Assembly: GCA_963765585.1 (NCBI GenBank)
Contig: CAVXXB010000021.1
Coordinates: 62,001 to 126,000, forward strand
Source of the DNA: CAVXXB01 sp963765585
Lineage (GTDB): Bacteria > Calditrichota > Calditrichia > JAJRVZ01
DNA: 64,000 nucleotides
Reading direction: 5' to 3'
Below, piece by piece: positions 54,680 through 64,000 of the stretch (the first letter of the stretch is position 1; the number at the start of each line of letters is the position of its first letter). The translations under genes were made by a program, and so were the position numbers. The notes beneath the pieces are model-generated. The model made no database searches, had not been told where the DNA came from, and saw only the letters and a program-made list of their open reading frames with translations.

Positions 54680-57600
54680 GTGAGAACAGTGGATAAAGCA
54701 GACATACTAAAAAAAATATTTTCAGATACTGAGACACAGGTGTTAAGTACCGTCAGGAGTAAATTTAATATTCTTAACGATAAGGTTGATGAGTTTGAAA
54801 TACTTCATAAAAAATTCATTAAGTCAGGGAAGGATAGCATAAACCCGACATATAGGAATCTTGATCAGATAACTATATTAATCGAACACCTCACTTCAAT
54901 TATTGATTGGCTAAAATCAAATCAGGCAGACCTGGAATCCGTTTTTGCTGAAATTCCATGGTCGGATTGGCAAGAACTTCAGTTAATGACGGAAAAAATT
55001 TTTCCGGACAAGCTGGAATTGCCGTATCTTGATGAAAATACTCTTCCCGCTCCAGATAAATCAAATTTTTTCTATCTGATTAAAAAACCACTCTACAAAT
55101 ATAAATACTATATATATGTTAAAAGAAAAAGCAGTGGTCGTATCATACCTCTGCAGGGTTTTTTACAACTGTTTTTTAATGTACCGGTTTCAGAATTTAT
55201 TTTCCTTCAATGGCAGAAAATGATACAGGCCTATATCCGAATTATTTTGCAGATCCATCAGGCATCTGATATACTAAAAGATGAGATACTTCTGACACAG
55301 GAAATGACTTCGGCCAATAGTTATTGGCAGGAACTTCGCTCGCAAAATCCTGAGAAAACTCTTCAAAACTATCAGAAAATAATTCCTGAAATTAGGCAAA
55401 TGTTCACAAACCTTGAGAATTCGCTTGAATCTGAGTTAAAGGAATTCCTGGAAAAACATTTCAATCATATAAGTGATGTTTTTGATATTGCCGGAAGTCC
55501 CCTGCTTCCGGTCCGAAAGTTCCCTTTACTCAGGGGACAACTAAGAATGCGAAACCTGGAAAAAAAATACAAACGGAGCGCAAAAAAGTGGCAGCACGAA
55601 GCCATTGGTGCAAAAGATGAGTGGTTAAAGGATCTTGAATTATCCCTTTTACAGGTCTCGGCTGCCGATATTTATTTTGAAACACAGGAAATAATTAATC
55701 AAAAGATTCAGGATAAAATTTCTGTTCTATTCAATGATATCAAAGAGGTGGTGCAGAAAACCAATGAAAAATTTTTAGTACTCGACGAATCAAATGAGGA
55801 AGACCTACGGAATTTACTGCTCGTTGAAAATGTCTCTCTCGTTAAATTACTACGTATGCAAAAACTTCCCGAGTTATTAGATAAGATATTCCAGGCCAAT
55901 ATTGAAAAAACTTTTAAAGGATTTTTCAGTCGAATTGAAGGTATGGTTAATCAGTTGAGTGAAGAACACACGATTTTCACTGACCGTGATTCAAAAAATG
56001 TGCCACCTGACTCCAGGACGACAGAAATTCCATTAAAAGAATTGGTCAAAGAAGAAATTGTTAGCTCATCATTTAAAGCAGTTGAAAGTCTGGTAGAATC
56101 ATATGAAATAAAGAAGACGACAATTTCACGCAGTATTTCAAATCTTGACCAGATCGTGGAATTTAATCTTGATGCGGCGCATAACCTGTTAAAAGAACGT
56201 GATGACAAAGATTCCATTGCTGAAGCAAGGCAGATTGCTGTGGAGGGGCTCGAACGGACTCTAAAAAATCTTGAGGAAATGGAAAATAGTTATACTCAGG
56301 ATATAGATAATGATACCAGGCTTTTTAGTGAAATTGTCCGAAATTTTGAGCTGGATCTGCAGAAACTGGCTGATAATGAGCAAGTTCTGCAATTAAAAAT
56401 TCGTCTTGCTCATGCCAAAACCAAAGAAAAAATATTATCCATTCAAAAAAGATTCTTGAAAACGGTGATAAATCTTTTACCGTTGATTTTGAAAAAAAGT
56501 ATATGGCTGTTAAAAAAGATTCACGCTGAATGGATTAAAATAAGAAAAGTAACCGGACTTGATCCACAATATCAAATTTCAGCCAATACACTTACTACCT
56601 TTTTGATCGACACAAATAATAAAATAAACAAGATGCCATATATCTACAGACGACTATTCAGCATTGAACCTCTCGTAGAAAAAAGATTTTTGTTCGCCAG
56701 AGACACCTACCTGGAGCAGGCAAAACAGGATCTGGAAAACTTTAAAAATGGATATCAGGTTGCGACTGCAATCGTAGGCGAAAAGGGAAACGGAAAAACC
56801 ACCATTTTAAATTTTATTGAGAGTGAAATATTCGTAGGCTTTAGCCTCGTAAAAATTGACATCAAAACGACAATTCATGAGGAGTCCGATTTATTTGATA
56901 TGCTAAAAGTTACCTTTGGCAGACCCAATGACAAAACCTGGGAAGATCTGGAAGAGTATCTTAATTCGCAGAATAGCCGGAAAATTTGTATTTGCGAAAA
57001 TATTCAGAACCTGTTTTTGCGTGTGATTGATGGTTTTGATGTGATTGAAAGGTTTTTATTGTTCCTGATGAATACCCGCTACAAAGTGTTTTGGGTTGTT
57101 ACTTCTGGTCACTACGCATGGGAATATCTCGACAGATTTATTAAGATTTCAGACAATTTTATACGTGTGCTTTTTCTCGAGGTTTTTTCACGTGAAGAAT
57201 TAGAAGAGGTAGTTCTGAAACGACATCAGGTGAGTGGATACCGACTTGTTTTTAAGGATAATGAGCGGATTTTAAAAAACAGACAGTATCGAAAGATGGC
57301 ATTACAGGAAGACAGACAAAATTTTTTACATAATCTGTTTTTTAATCAATTAACAGAAATATCAGGCGGAAATATTAAATCCGCTTTGTTATACTGGTTA
57401 AGCGCAATCATCAATTTTGATGAGGAAATCATCGAAATTGCCTGCGAAATAGAGCTTGATCATACAATGGTATTACAATTACCGTCAGAAGATTTGTTTT
57501 CACTGGCAGCCTTTATTGAACATGAGTATCTGAATGCCGGGCAGCATGCACTGGTATTTAATCAGGATCTGAATGAGGCTAAATTACTAATCGGGCGTCT

Positions 57601-57706
57601 TTACAGGAAAGGATATTTGACAAGATTAAATGATGATTATTCTGTCAGTCCATTTCTATACCGACCTGTGGTAAAGGCCTTAAAACTGAGAAATATTTTA
57701 AACTAA
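54680..57706 (+). CDS. Large coiled-coil protein with C-terminal AAA/STAND-type ATPase domain
   Basis: 1008 residues from GTG 54680. Residues 1-650 are highly charged helices (long coiled coils around 200-360 and 430-600) with no recognised domain or membrane helix. The C-terminal ATPase has Walker A G700EKGNGKTT and a Walker B-like ICICE773N, with Glu where Asp is usual; later segments resemble AAA_22/STAND NTPases. It starts an all-plus-strand series with mechanosensitive channels and a cotransporter (10 bases before the first channel gene). A tension-linked regulator is an attractive idea, but no family member is known to me. Confidence 0.72.
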   Translation: MRTVDKADILKKIFSDTETQVLSTVRSKFNILNDKVDEFEILHKKFIKSGKDSINPTYRNLDQITILIEHLTSIIDWLKSNQADLESVFAEIPWSDWQELQLMTEKIFPDKLELPYLDENTLPAPDKSNFFYLIKKPLYKYKYYIYVKRKSSGRIIPLQGFLQLFFNVPVSEFIFLQWQKMIQAYIRIILQIHQASDILKDEILLTQEMTSANSYWQELRSQNPEKTLQNYQKIIPEIRQMFTNLENSLESELKEFLEKHFNHISDVFDIAGSPLLPVRKFPLLRGQLRMRNLEKKYKRSAKKWQHEAIGAKDEWLKDLELSLLQVSAADIYFETQEIINQKIQDKISVLFNDIKEVVQKTNEKFLVLDESNEEDLRNLLLVENVSLVKLLRMQKLPELLDKIFQANIEKTFKGFFSRIEGMVNQLSEEHTIFTDRDSKNVPPDSRTTEIPLKELVKEEIVSSSFKAVESLVESYEIKKTTISRSISNLDQIVEFNLDAAHNLLKERDDKDSIAEARQIAVEGLERTLKNLEEMENSYTQDIDNDTRLFSEIVRNFELDLQKLADNEQVLQLKIRLAHAKTKEKILSIQKRFLKTVINLLPLILKKSIWLLKKIHAEWIKIRKVTGLDPQYQISANTLTTFLIDTNNKINKMPYIYRRLFSIEPLVEKRFLFARDTYLEQAKQDLENFKNGYQVATAIVGEKGNGKTTILNFIESEIFVGFSLVKIDIKTTIHEESDLFDMLKVTFGRPNDKTWEDLEEYLNSQNSRKICICENIQNLFLRVIDGFDVIERFLLFLMNTRYKVFWVVTSGHYAWEYLDRFIKISDNFIRVLFLEVFSREELEEVVLKRHQVSGYRLVFKDNERILKNRQYRKMALQEDRQNFLHNLFFNQLTEISGGNIKSALLYWLSAIINFDEEIIEIACEIELDHTMVLQLPSEDLFSLAAFIEHEYLNAGQHALVFNQDLNEAKLLIGRLYRKGYLTRLNDDYSVSPFLYRPVVKALKLRNILN

Positions 57707-57715
57707 AGGAATAAA

Positions 57716-58714
57716 ATGAATCTGCGTAGACTCCTACTGATCCTGTTCTTTATAACGCAACCAGGATTATTGATAAATACAGTTTGTTTTGCACAGGAAA
57801 TGAAAGCGGCAGATGACTCCGTGGCCGTTGATAATCTGTCTCAAGAGGATAAAGATAAAACAATATCAACCATCGGTCGCCTTGATGATATAAAAAAGAA
57901 AATCGAGTGGCGTGTCTCAATGTCAAAGGTAATATGGAGCATATTTATTTTTCTTATGGCTCTTCTAATTATCAAGTATGTGACCAAAATTCTGGAATCT
58001 ATCGGTGAGCGGTGGCAAAATCTACGTTTACTCGTCAAACGATTTACTCCGGTTCTGCGGATCAGTTCCTGGACATTCGTACTCTATTTCATCATCGCTG
58101 CTATTCTTTCCCCGCCGATTGAAACAATAGTTGCCGTTACCGCATCCGCCGGAATTGCGATCGGATTTGCATCACAAGATATCCTTAAAAATATTTTTGG
58201 TGGTATTATGATTCTGTTTGACCGGCCTTTTCAGGTGGGAGATAAAATTCAGATGGGTCAATATTATGGTGAGGTCGTTCAGATTGGCTTACGTACAGTG
58301 CGAATCGTTACGCCGGACGACTCGTTGGTTTCCATTCCAAACAGTGAGGTTGTGAGCCAGGCAGTTTCAAATTCGAATTCGGGTGAGTTTAATTGCCAGG
58401 TAGTGGCAGAATTTTATTTGCCTGCGCATATTGATTTGCATAAACTGAAAAAGATTGCATACCGTGCGGCAGCCGTATCACGCTATGTCTATTTAAAGAA
58501 ACCCATTACTGTTGTAATTAAAAACGAAATTTACGAGGGGCGTTCGTTTCTAAAGATACGCTTAAAAGCATATGTACTTGATTTAAGATATGAATTTGCC
58601 TTCTCCAGTGAAATGACAGAAATGGTAATTCAGTATCTGTTAAAAAATAATATTGTCAGGCAGGAAGAACTTTCTCTTTTGAACTATTCTGAAAACCAAA
58701 GGACGGACATATAG
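57716..58714 (+). CDS. MscS-family mechanosensitive channel (1)
   Basis: 332 residues; AAAGGAATAAA precedes ATG 57716. Signal-like leader, helices near 70-90, 110-130 and 135-160, then the MscS pore/beta signature (ASQDILKNIFGGIMILFDRPFQVGDKI) and a C-terminal alpha/beta domain. It gates on membrane tension to release solutes after osmotic downshift. It is 10 bases behind the large ATPase gene and is presumably translated with it. Confidence 0.9.
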   Translation: MNLRRLLLILFFITQPGLLINTVCFAQEMKAADDSVAVDNLSQEDKDKTISTIGRLDDIKKKIEWRVSMSKVIWSIFIFLMALLIIKYVTKILESIGERWQNLRLLVKRFTPVLRISSWTFVLYFIIAAILSPPIETIVAVTASAGIAIGFASQDILKNIFGGIMILFDRPFQVGDKIQMGQYYGEVVQIGLRTVRIVTPDDSLVSIPNSEVVSQAVSNSNSGEFNCQVVAEFYLPAHIDLHKLKKIAYRAAAVSRYVYLKKPITVVIKNEIYEGRSFLKIRLKAYVLDLRYEFAFSSEMTEMVIQYLLKNNIVRQEELSLLNYSENQRTDI

Positions 58715-58764
58715 TCCACCGGGTTTTTGTAAATCTGAATCAAGTCAATGTGAGAGGATACATT

Positions 58765-58977
58765 ATGTCAATAAAAATAATTTTTGTATTAATCCTGTTA
58801 TCACTCTTTCTGGTTTTTATTTTCCAGAACATTGAAACCGTCAGTGTTAGTTTTCTTATGTTTGAGATAAATATGCCACGGGCCTTATTATTAATAATTA
58901 CGCTTGTTGCGGGATTAATCATCGGAGTTTTTATTCCTTACGAATTTAAAAGAAGTCGCTCAAGAAAAAAGGTATAG
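58765..58977 (+). CDS. LapA-domain membrane protein
   Basis: 70 residues from ATG 58765; GTG 58750 is possible but GAGAGG is better placed for the ATG. Two helices (IIFVLILLSLFLVFIF and LLLIITLVAGLIIGVF) and a basic tail match the LapA (DUF1049) lipopolysaccharide-assembly protein A family. In E. coli LapA/LapB controls LPS synthesis via LpxC turnover; the role here is unknown. It lies between channel and transporter genes. Confidence 0.82.
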   Translation: MSIKIIFVLILLSLFLVFIFQNIETVSVSFLMFEINMPRALLLIITLVAGLIIGVFIPYEFKRSRSRKKV

Positions 58978-59002
58978 TTCAAATACCAAAACTGGAAATA
59001 TT

Positions 59003-61213
59003 ATGAAGACAAAAGGACATGGGTTTAGCACTGCACCGGTATTTCTGGCTGCAATAAGTACGATTCTGGGTGCCGTTTTATTCTTACGCTTCGGCTATGC
59101 AGTCGGACACTCCGGATTACTCGGAGCCATCGCCATCGTAGTTATAGGTCATGCAATAACAATTCCTACCGCGCTGGCTATTGCTGAAATTGCCACAAAC
59201 CTAAAGGTAGAAGGGGGCGGTGAATACTATATTATCAGCCGGTCGTTTGGTTCTATTGTGGGTGGAACTATCGGGATTTCTTTGTACTTCTCACAGGCCA
59301 TCTCGGTTGGTTTCTATATGATTGCGTTTGCTGAGGCATTTACCCCGTGGTTCCCATGGTTACAAAATGTACTGGGATTTGAGCCGGCCACATGGATGAT
59401 CAGTTTGCCCGCATCCGTGGTGCTGTTACTCGTAATTTTAAAAAAAGGTGCGAATCTGGGTGTGAGTGCACTTTGGATTGTTGTTGTGGTGCTGGGAATT
59501 TCCTTATTTATGTTTTTTATCGGTACAGCGAATAATGCCCCCGGCAGGCTGGATCCTACAAACACAGTTATGGATCCGGATAATTTTTTCCTGGTATTCG
59601 CGATAATATTTCCCGCTTTTACCGGAATGACCGCAGGAGTAGGTTTATCGGGTGATCTGAAAAATCCACGAAAATCAATTCCCCTGGGGACATTAACGGC
59701 AACAATTTTCGGCATGATCGTTTATATTGCCATCGTTATTAAACTGTCGTACAATCTGTCACCGGAGGACCTGGTATCCGATCAGTTTGCCATGAGTAAG
59801 ATCGCACTGTGGGGTCCGATAATTCCAATCGGTCTGGCGTCAGCGACGCTCTCGTCAGCGATTGGTTCCATATTGATTGCGCCACGCACACTGCAGGCAA
59901 TCGCAGGTGATAATATTATACCGGTTAAGGCATTAAATTCAATTCTAAGCAGAGGAAGCGGAGTAGCAAACGAACCGGTGAATGCCACCCTGGTAACTGC
60001 AGTCATCGTATTCATTATTGTGGGAATGGGTAGTGTCGATTTTGTTGCCCAGATTATAAGTATGTTCTTTATGATTACCTATGGCGCCTTATGTTTGGTT
60101 AGTTTTTTGGAACATTTTGCCGGCAATCCTTCTTACCGGCCGACCTTTAAATCCAAATGGTATCTCTCACTTATCGGCGCCATCGCCTGTTTTGTTATGA
60201 TGTTTCAGATGGCTCCGCTCTATGCCGCATTTTCGGTGCTTGCCACAGCTGGCATTTATTTTAGTATTAAACATGGAAGGTCAGGAGAAGATGATTTGTC
60301 CGCAATGATTAAGGGTGCCTTATTTCAATTGACACGGCAATTACAAATACTGACCCAGAGAAAGCAATCTGAATCTGTTCCATCCGGTTGGCGGCCATCG
60401 GTTATCGCAATGTCATCTTCATCACTCTCACGACTTGCGCCTTTCGATTTGCTCCGATGGATTTCACATTACTATGGTTTCGGAACCTTTATCCACTTTA
60501 TTAAGGGAGTATTGAACTCAGATACAAATAGCCAGGCAATAGAAAATTTAGAAAAGTTAATTGAGCAGGTCGCGTCGAGTAAAGCCGGCATTTATGTGGA
60601 TACCATTATCTCTCCCAGTTTTAAAACTGCTGTGGCTCAAATAGTTCAGATTCCCGGAATTGCCGGAATGGAAAATAACAGTATCTTATTCGAATTTCAT
60701 GAAGATGACAAGGATGATATCCCTGATATTATTGACGGATGCGAGTTTGCTTCTTATGTTGATTTTAACATGTGTGTTTTGCGATCTTCAGAACATCATT
60801 TTGGCTATCACAAGAAACTACATATATGGCTGACACCCGGTGATTACAGAAACGCCAATATGATGATCATTCTGGCATATATAATTCTTGGTCATCCCGA
60901 ATGGAAAGACGGTGAAATTGAATTGTTTACTGCCTTTGAGGAAAAAGAACTGAACCGCGAGGCGAACCGTCTTAACCGGTTGATTGATCAGGGCAGAATT
61001 CCCATATCACAAAACAATGTGCGTAAAGTTCCATGGAATAAGAAATTAAAATCGTATGACAACCTGGTTTGTGAAAATTCCGAGCATGCCGATTTAGTCA
61101 TCATGGGATTCTCACTGGATAAAATTATAGAGGAAAAGGGGCAGTTCTTTAATGCCTTTAATTCAATTAAAGAGATTCTGTTTGTAAGAGCGGATCATAA
61201 GATAGACTATTAG
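59003..61213 (+). CDS. Cation-chloride cotransporter-like APC-superfamily transporter
   Basis: 736 residues. The N-terminal 430 residues have 12 helices. The motif VEGGGEYYIISRSFG is almost the GGAYYLISRSLG segment of Na-K-Cl/K-Cl cotransporters, and FPAFTGMTAGVGLSGDLKNPRKSIP also fits them. The C-terminal 300 residues are a cytoplasmic domain with Usp-like features near the end. CCC-type transporters carry Na, K and Cl electroneutrally and serve cell volume control. Ion specificity is not determined. It lies in the osmotic cluster. Confidence 0.88.
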   Translation: MKTKGHGFSTAPVFLAAISTILGAVLFLRFGYAVGHSGLLGAIAIVVIGHAITIPTALAIAEIATNLKVEGGGEYYIISRSFGSIVGGTIGISLYFSQAISVGFYMIAFAEAFTPWFPWLQNVLGFEPATWMISLPASVVLLLVILKKGANLGVSALWIVVVVLGISLFMFFIGTANNAPGRLDPTNTVMDPDNFFLVFAIIFPAFTGMTAGVGLSGDLKNPRKSIPLGTLTATIFGMIVYIAIVIKLSYNLSPEDLVSDQFAMSKIALWGPIIPIGLASATLSSAIGSILIAPRTLQAIAGDNIIPVKALNSILSRGSGVANEPVNATLVTAVIVFIIVGMGSVDFVAQIISMFFMITYGALCLVSFLEHFAGNPSYRPTFKSKWYLSLIGAIACFVMMFQMAPLYAAFSVLATAGIYFSIKHGRSGEDDLSAMIKGALFQLTRQLQILTQRKQSESVPSGWRPSVIAMSSSSLSRLAPFDLLRWISHYYGFGTFIHFIKGVLNSDTNSQAIENLEKLIEQVASSKAGIYVDTIISPSFKTAVAQIVQIPGIAGMENNSILFEFHEDDKDDIPDIIDGCEFASYVDFNMCVLRSSEHHFGYHKKLHIWLTPGDYRNANMMIILAYIILGHPEWKDGEIELFTAFEEKELNREANRLNRLIDQGRIPISQNNVRKVPWNKKLKSYDNLVCENSEHADLVIMGFSLDKIIEEKGQFFNAFNSIKEILFVRADHKIDY

Positions 61214-61297
61214 TGAAGCAGAATATAAGAGTGAAAATTTAGAAAAGTAAATATAAAAAGATTAAACATAAATCGATAAAATATCGCAGGAGATACT

Positions 61298-62551
61298 ATG
61301 CGATTTAGCACTGCCTTACGACAGCCAACACGGCGAAGACTTGAACGCTTGGGAAAAGTAGATGTTGTGGTTGGCATACCTTGTTTTAATAACGAAGAGA
61401 CCATCAGTCATGTGATCAAAACAGTAGAAGAGGGTCTGCATTTGAATTATCCGGATACAAAATGTGTGGTTTTTATTGCCGATGGCGGATCGGTGGATGA
61501 TACACGGGAAGAAAGCGAGGAATTACCGGATAGTCCCTGGATTGAGCGAATTATCGCGATTTATCGTGGATTACCCGGCAAAGGATCGGCGCTCAGGGCC
61601 ATTTTTGAAGCGACTGTATTACTGGAGGCAAAAGTATGTGTCCTATATGATTCCGATCTGCGCTCAATTACCCCGGAATGGGTAAAAAGTATGGTCGATG
61701 CCATTTTAAAAGATGGCGTGGATTTTGTTACACCGTATTATACACGCTATAAATATGATGGTACGATTACCAATAATATCGTTTATAATCTTACCCGGGC
61801 ACTGTATGGTTACCGGGTCAGGCAACCCATCGGTGGTGATTTTGCATTTTCGCTACCACTGGTTAAAAAATTTATCCATAAAAATGTCTGGGAAACGGAC
61901 GTTGCGCGGTTTGGAATCGATATCTGGCTAACCACTACGGCCATGGTAAATAGGGCGAAAATTGCCCAGGCCAATCTGGGGGTTAAAATCCATGATATTA
62001 AAGATCCGGCTGAAGCACTGGGTCCCATGTTCCGGCAGGTAGTCTCGACTTTGTTGTTGCTAATGGAAGAAAATGAAAAGGTATGGAAATCAGTAAAAGG
62101 AAGTCAGGCGGTTCCCATCATCGGGCCGGATTTGAAAATCGAACCAAAGCCGTTTGATATCAATATAAACAAACTGATTGGCGATTTTAAAATTGGTTAC
62201 AGTAACTGGTATGAGATCTGGAAAAAAATTATTCATGAAGATAACTGGCAGGTAATTGAGGATCTGAGTTCAAAGGATGGGGCAGAATTCGTAATGCATA
62301 CCGAAACCTGGGCCAAAATTCTGTACGATTTAGCCGCCGCATTTCATCATTGGAAAGGCAACCGGGATTTGCTGATAAGTCTGATGACACCGCTGTATTT
62401 TGCCCGGGTCGCCTCTTTTGTAAATCGGACAATCGATATGACTACAAGCGAAGCAGAGCAGGTAGTGGAAGAGCAGGCTGAGGTTTTTGAAAAAAACAAA
62501 GATTATTTAATAAAGCGTTGGGATCAGGAAGTGGATTTATATCAAAACTAA
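61298..62551 (+). CDS. GT-A-fold glycosyltransferase, glucosyl/mannosyl-glycerate synthase-like
   Basis: 417 residues; GCAGGAG precedes ATG 61298. The sugar-nucleotide segment is VVVGIPCFNNEETI, followed by a conserved GLPGKGSALRAIFEA (the GxGKG-type loop of GT81/GT78 enzymes), the metal motif D118SD120 and QPIGGDFAFS. These marks resemble glucosyl-3-phosphoglycerate synthase (GpgS) and mannosylglycerate synthase, which make osmolytes. The matching phosphatase is not in the window, although it could be downstream. It sits between a cotransporter and two channels. Confidence 0.82.
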   Translation: MRFSTALRQPTRRRLERLGKVDVVVGIPCFNNEETISHVIKTVEEGLHLNYPDTKCVVFIADGGSVDDTREESEELPDSPWIERIIAIYRGLPGKGSALRAIFEATVLLEAKVCVLYDSDLRSITPEWVKSMVDAILKDGVDFVTPYYTRYKYDGTITNNIVYNLTRALYGYRVRQPIGGDFAFSLPLVKKFIHKNVWETDVARFGIDIWLTTTAMVNRAKIAQANLGVKIHDIKDPAEALGPMFRQVVSTLLLLMEENEKVWKSVKGSQAVPIIGPDLKIEPKPFDININKLIGDFKIGYSNWYEIWKKIIHEDNWQVIEDLSSKDGAEFVMHTETWAKILYDLAAAFHHWKGNRDLLISLMTPLYFARVASFVNRTIDMTTSEAEQVVEEQAEVFEKNKDYLIKRWDQEVDLYQN

Positions 62552-62592
62552 TAACAACTGCATAAACTTCCGGAGATTGAGGATCAGAATTT

Positions 62593-63558
62593 ATGATAGA
62601 AATTACTAATTGGATTTTTGATGTAACGGGTTTGAGTCTGGAGCTGCAAACAAAAATTGGTGGTTCATTGTTAACGATTTTGCTATTGTGGCTTATCAGG
62701 ACCGTCATCGTCAGAACGGTTTGGCGAAGGACTGAATCGGTTCATTTTAGGTATCGCTGGCAAAAAATATCTGCATATATTGCGGTTACCCTGGGAATTT
62801 TATTAGTCGGTAGAATCTGGTTCGCTGGTATTCAATCCCTGGCCACCTATCTGGGATTAGCAACAGCAGGTTTGGCAATTGCGTTGCAGGACATTGTAAA
62901 AAGCTTTGCCGGATGGGGTTTTATACTATGGCGTCGTCCGTTTTCACTGGGCGACCGCATACAGGTCGGTCAATATTCAGGGGATGTAATAGATATCCGC
63001 ATCTTCAAATTTACCATGCTGGAAATCGGTAATTGGGTGGATGCGGATCAGAGTACCGGACGATTAATCCATTTGCCAAATAGCCTGGTCTTAACGGACG
63101 TAATCGCAAACTACGGCCAGGGATTTCAATTTATCTGGAATGAAATTCCGGTCTTAGTAACTTTTGAGAGTAACTGGAAAAAAAGCAAGAAAATTCTTGA
63201 AAAAATTGCTACCCGCCATTCAGCACATCTCTCGGGTGAGGCAGAGAAAAAAATTAAAGCTGCCAGTAAGAAGTATATGATATTTTATGAGCAACTTACC
63301 CCTGTCGTATATACATCTGTTCAGGATTGTGGTGTAATGCTTACTTTGCGATTTTTGATTGAACCACGGCGCCGCAGAACGAGTGAGCAGTCGATTTGGG
63401 AAGATATATTAAAGGCGTTTGCCAAGTGTGATGATATTGATTTTGCCTATCCGACACAACGATTTTATAATAATGCAGACGAGGGCAAGGAGGGTGCCAG
63501 AGCCAATCCCGTCACGAACGCAAATATGATAATCGGGAATTCCATTAATAATACATAG
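62593..63558 (+). CDS. MscS-family mechanosensitive channel (2)
   Basis: 321 residues. Helices near 20-40, 60-80 and 88-110, then LATAGLAIALQDIVKSFAGWGFILWRRPFSLGDRIQ, the pore-lining and beta-domain signature. The C-terminal domain is longer and more basic than in channel 1. It starts 41 bases after the glycosyltransferase gene. Confidence 0.88.
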   Translation: MIEITNWIFDVTGLSLELQTKIGGSLLTILLLWLIRTVIVRTVWRRTESVHFRYRWQKISAYIAVTLGILLVGRIWFAGIQSLATYLGLATAGLAIALQDIVKSFAGWGFILWRRPFSLGDRIQVGQYSGDVIDIRIFKFTMLEIGNWVDADQSTGRLIHLPNSLVLTDVIANYGQGFQFIWNEIPVLVTFESNWKKSKKILEKIATRHSAHLSGEAEKKIKAASKKYMIFYEQLTPVVYTSVQDCGVMLTLRFLIEPRRRRTSEQSIWEDILKAFAKCDDIDFAYPTQRFYNNADEGKEGARANPVTNANMIIGNSINNT

Positions 63559-63657
63559 ATATTTCCGGAAATTATTTCCGGAGAAGCACTTTTTATAATA
63601 ATACATAGGTATTATTTGCATGTTTTATAAACCCTTAAAATAGCAGGAGGAATTATC

Positions 63658-64000
63658 ATGATGCAGGAATTACTAAATCAAATCTTGGAAACAGTCGGTA
63701 TGTATGTTCCAGTTTTACTGGCGGGATTAGCAGTATTGCTGGTTGGCTGGCTTGCAGCGATGATCATCGCAGCGATGGTCAAAGGAATCATTAAGAGAAC
63801 GTCACTTAAAGATAAGCTGACTAACTGGTTTGCCGAAACTAAAGGTGCCGGAACGGTACCTGTTGAAAAGTATGTCTCAAGGGTGGTTTTTTATTTTCTG
63901 ATGCTTTTCGTGTTGGTGGCTTTTTTCCAAACACTGGGATTAACTCTGATTACTGAACCTTTGAATAATCTGTTAAATCAGATTATGCAATTTGCCCCAC
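63658..64000 (+). CDS. Mechanosensitive ion channel family protein (3), cut by window end
   Basis: 114 codons are visible from ATG 63658, which follows a strong AGCAGGAGGAATT site. The visible part has two long helices (VGMYVPVLLAGLAVLLVGWLAAMI and VVFYFLMLFVLVAFFQTLG) like the conserved-TM-helix repeat (PF05552) of CmpX-type channels. The 3' end is outside the window. Confidence 0.75.
   Translation, partial: MMQELLNQILETVGMYVPVLLAGLAVLLVGWLAAMIIAAMVKGIIKRTSLKDKLTNWFAETKGAGTVPVEKYVSRVVFYFLMLFVLVAFFQTLGLTLITEPLNNLLNQIMQFAP

Overview
This window is AT-rich bacterial DNA, most likely from the FCB group (Bacteroidota and relatives such as Calditrichota, KSB1 or Marinimicrobia; I cannot place it further). 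The support is a complete Bat (BatA to BatE) gene run, a secreted M14 peptidase with a type IX secretion (T9SS) C-terminal sorting domain, a fragment of a PorV/PorQ-like outer-membrane protein, a DUF4397 lipoprotein and a short BamA-like surface antigen. No rRNA, tRNA, CRISPR, phage or transposase gene was recognised.

Layout. 1-7058 (+): DUF4340 protein (5' end outside the window), batA-batB-batC-batD-batE with stop/start overlaps, and a SPOR-domain lipoprotein. 7132-15889 (-): VanZ-like protein, cation diffusion facilitator, glnS, the T9SS-exported M14 peptidase, and a 1012-residue kinase/M23 peptidase/class III aminotransferase fusion behind a small membrane protein. 16065-32614 is mixed, mostly minus strand: exported and outer-membrane proteins, a metallo-beta-lactamase-fold hydrolase, a methyltransferase, GlsB, glycosyltransferases, an aldehyde dehydrogenase, two unknown proteins, a membrane phosphoesterase, a YbdG-like channel and a nucleosidase. 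32833-39975: FAD oxidoreductase plus polyferredoxin, PAP2 phosphatase, DUF89 protein, M29- and M24-type peptidases.

40490-48932 (+) looks like a stress regulon: a PAS histidine kinase and a sigma-54 response regulator, then a TraR/DksA-type protein, an acetyltransferase, glycogen phosphorylase, a small acidic exported protein and a tandem universal stress protein. Two intergenic regions here share a 15-bp dyad (TTATC-RAAAT-GATAA) at matching spacing in front of -24/-12 promoter-like elements, one a perfect sigma-54 match, so the adjacent regulator probably controls both units.

48974-54617 (+) is a tight four-gene operon: a PLP enzyme of the threonine-synthase fold, a DUF1611/DgcN-like protein, a PP-loop (MurL-like) domain fused to a creatininase-family hydrolase, and an enolase-superfamily epimerase. 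It looks like an undescribed D-/L-glutamate or glutamyl-peptide pathway. 54680-64000 (+) is an apparent osmoadaptation island: a 1008-residue coiled-coil ATPase, three mechanosensitive-channel genes (the last cut by the window end), a LapA-like membrane protein, a cation-chloride-cotransporter homologue and a glycosyltransferase resembling compatible-solute synthases.

Two window-wide oddities: seven genes carry a single-base frameshift that splits an otherwise full-length protein (six extra bases, one missing), which suggests sequencing or assembly errors; and the spacers carry 7-bp-period tandem repeats and REP-like palindromes, often touching the 3' end of a gene.
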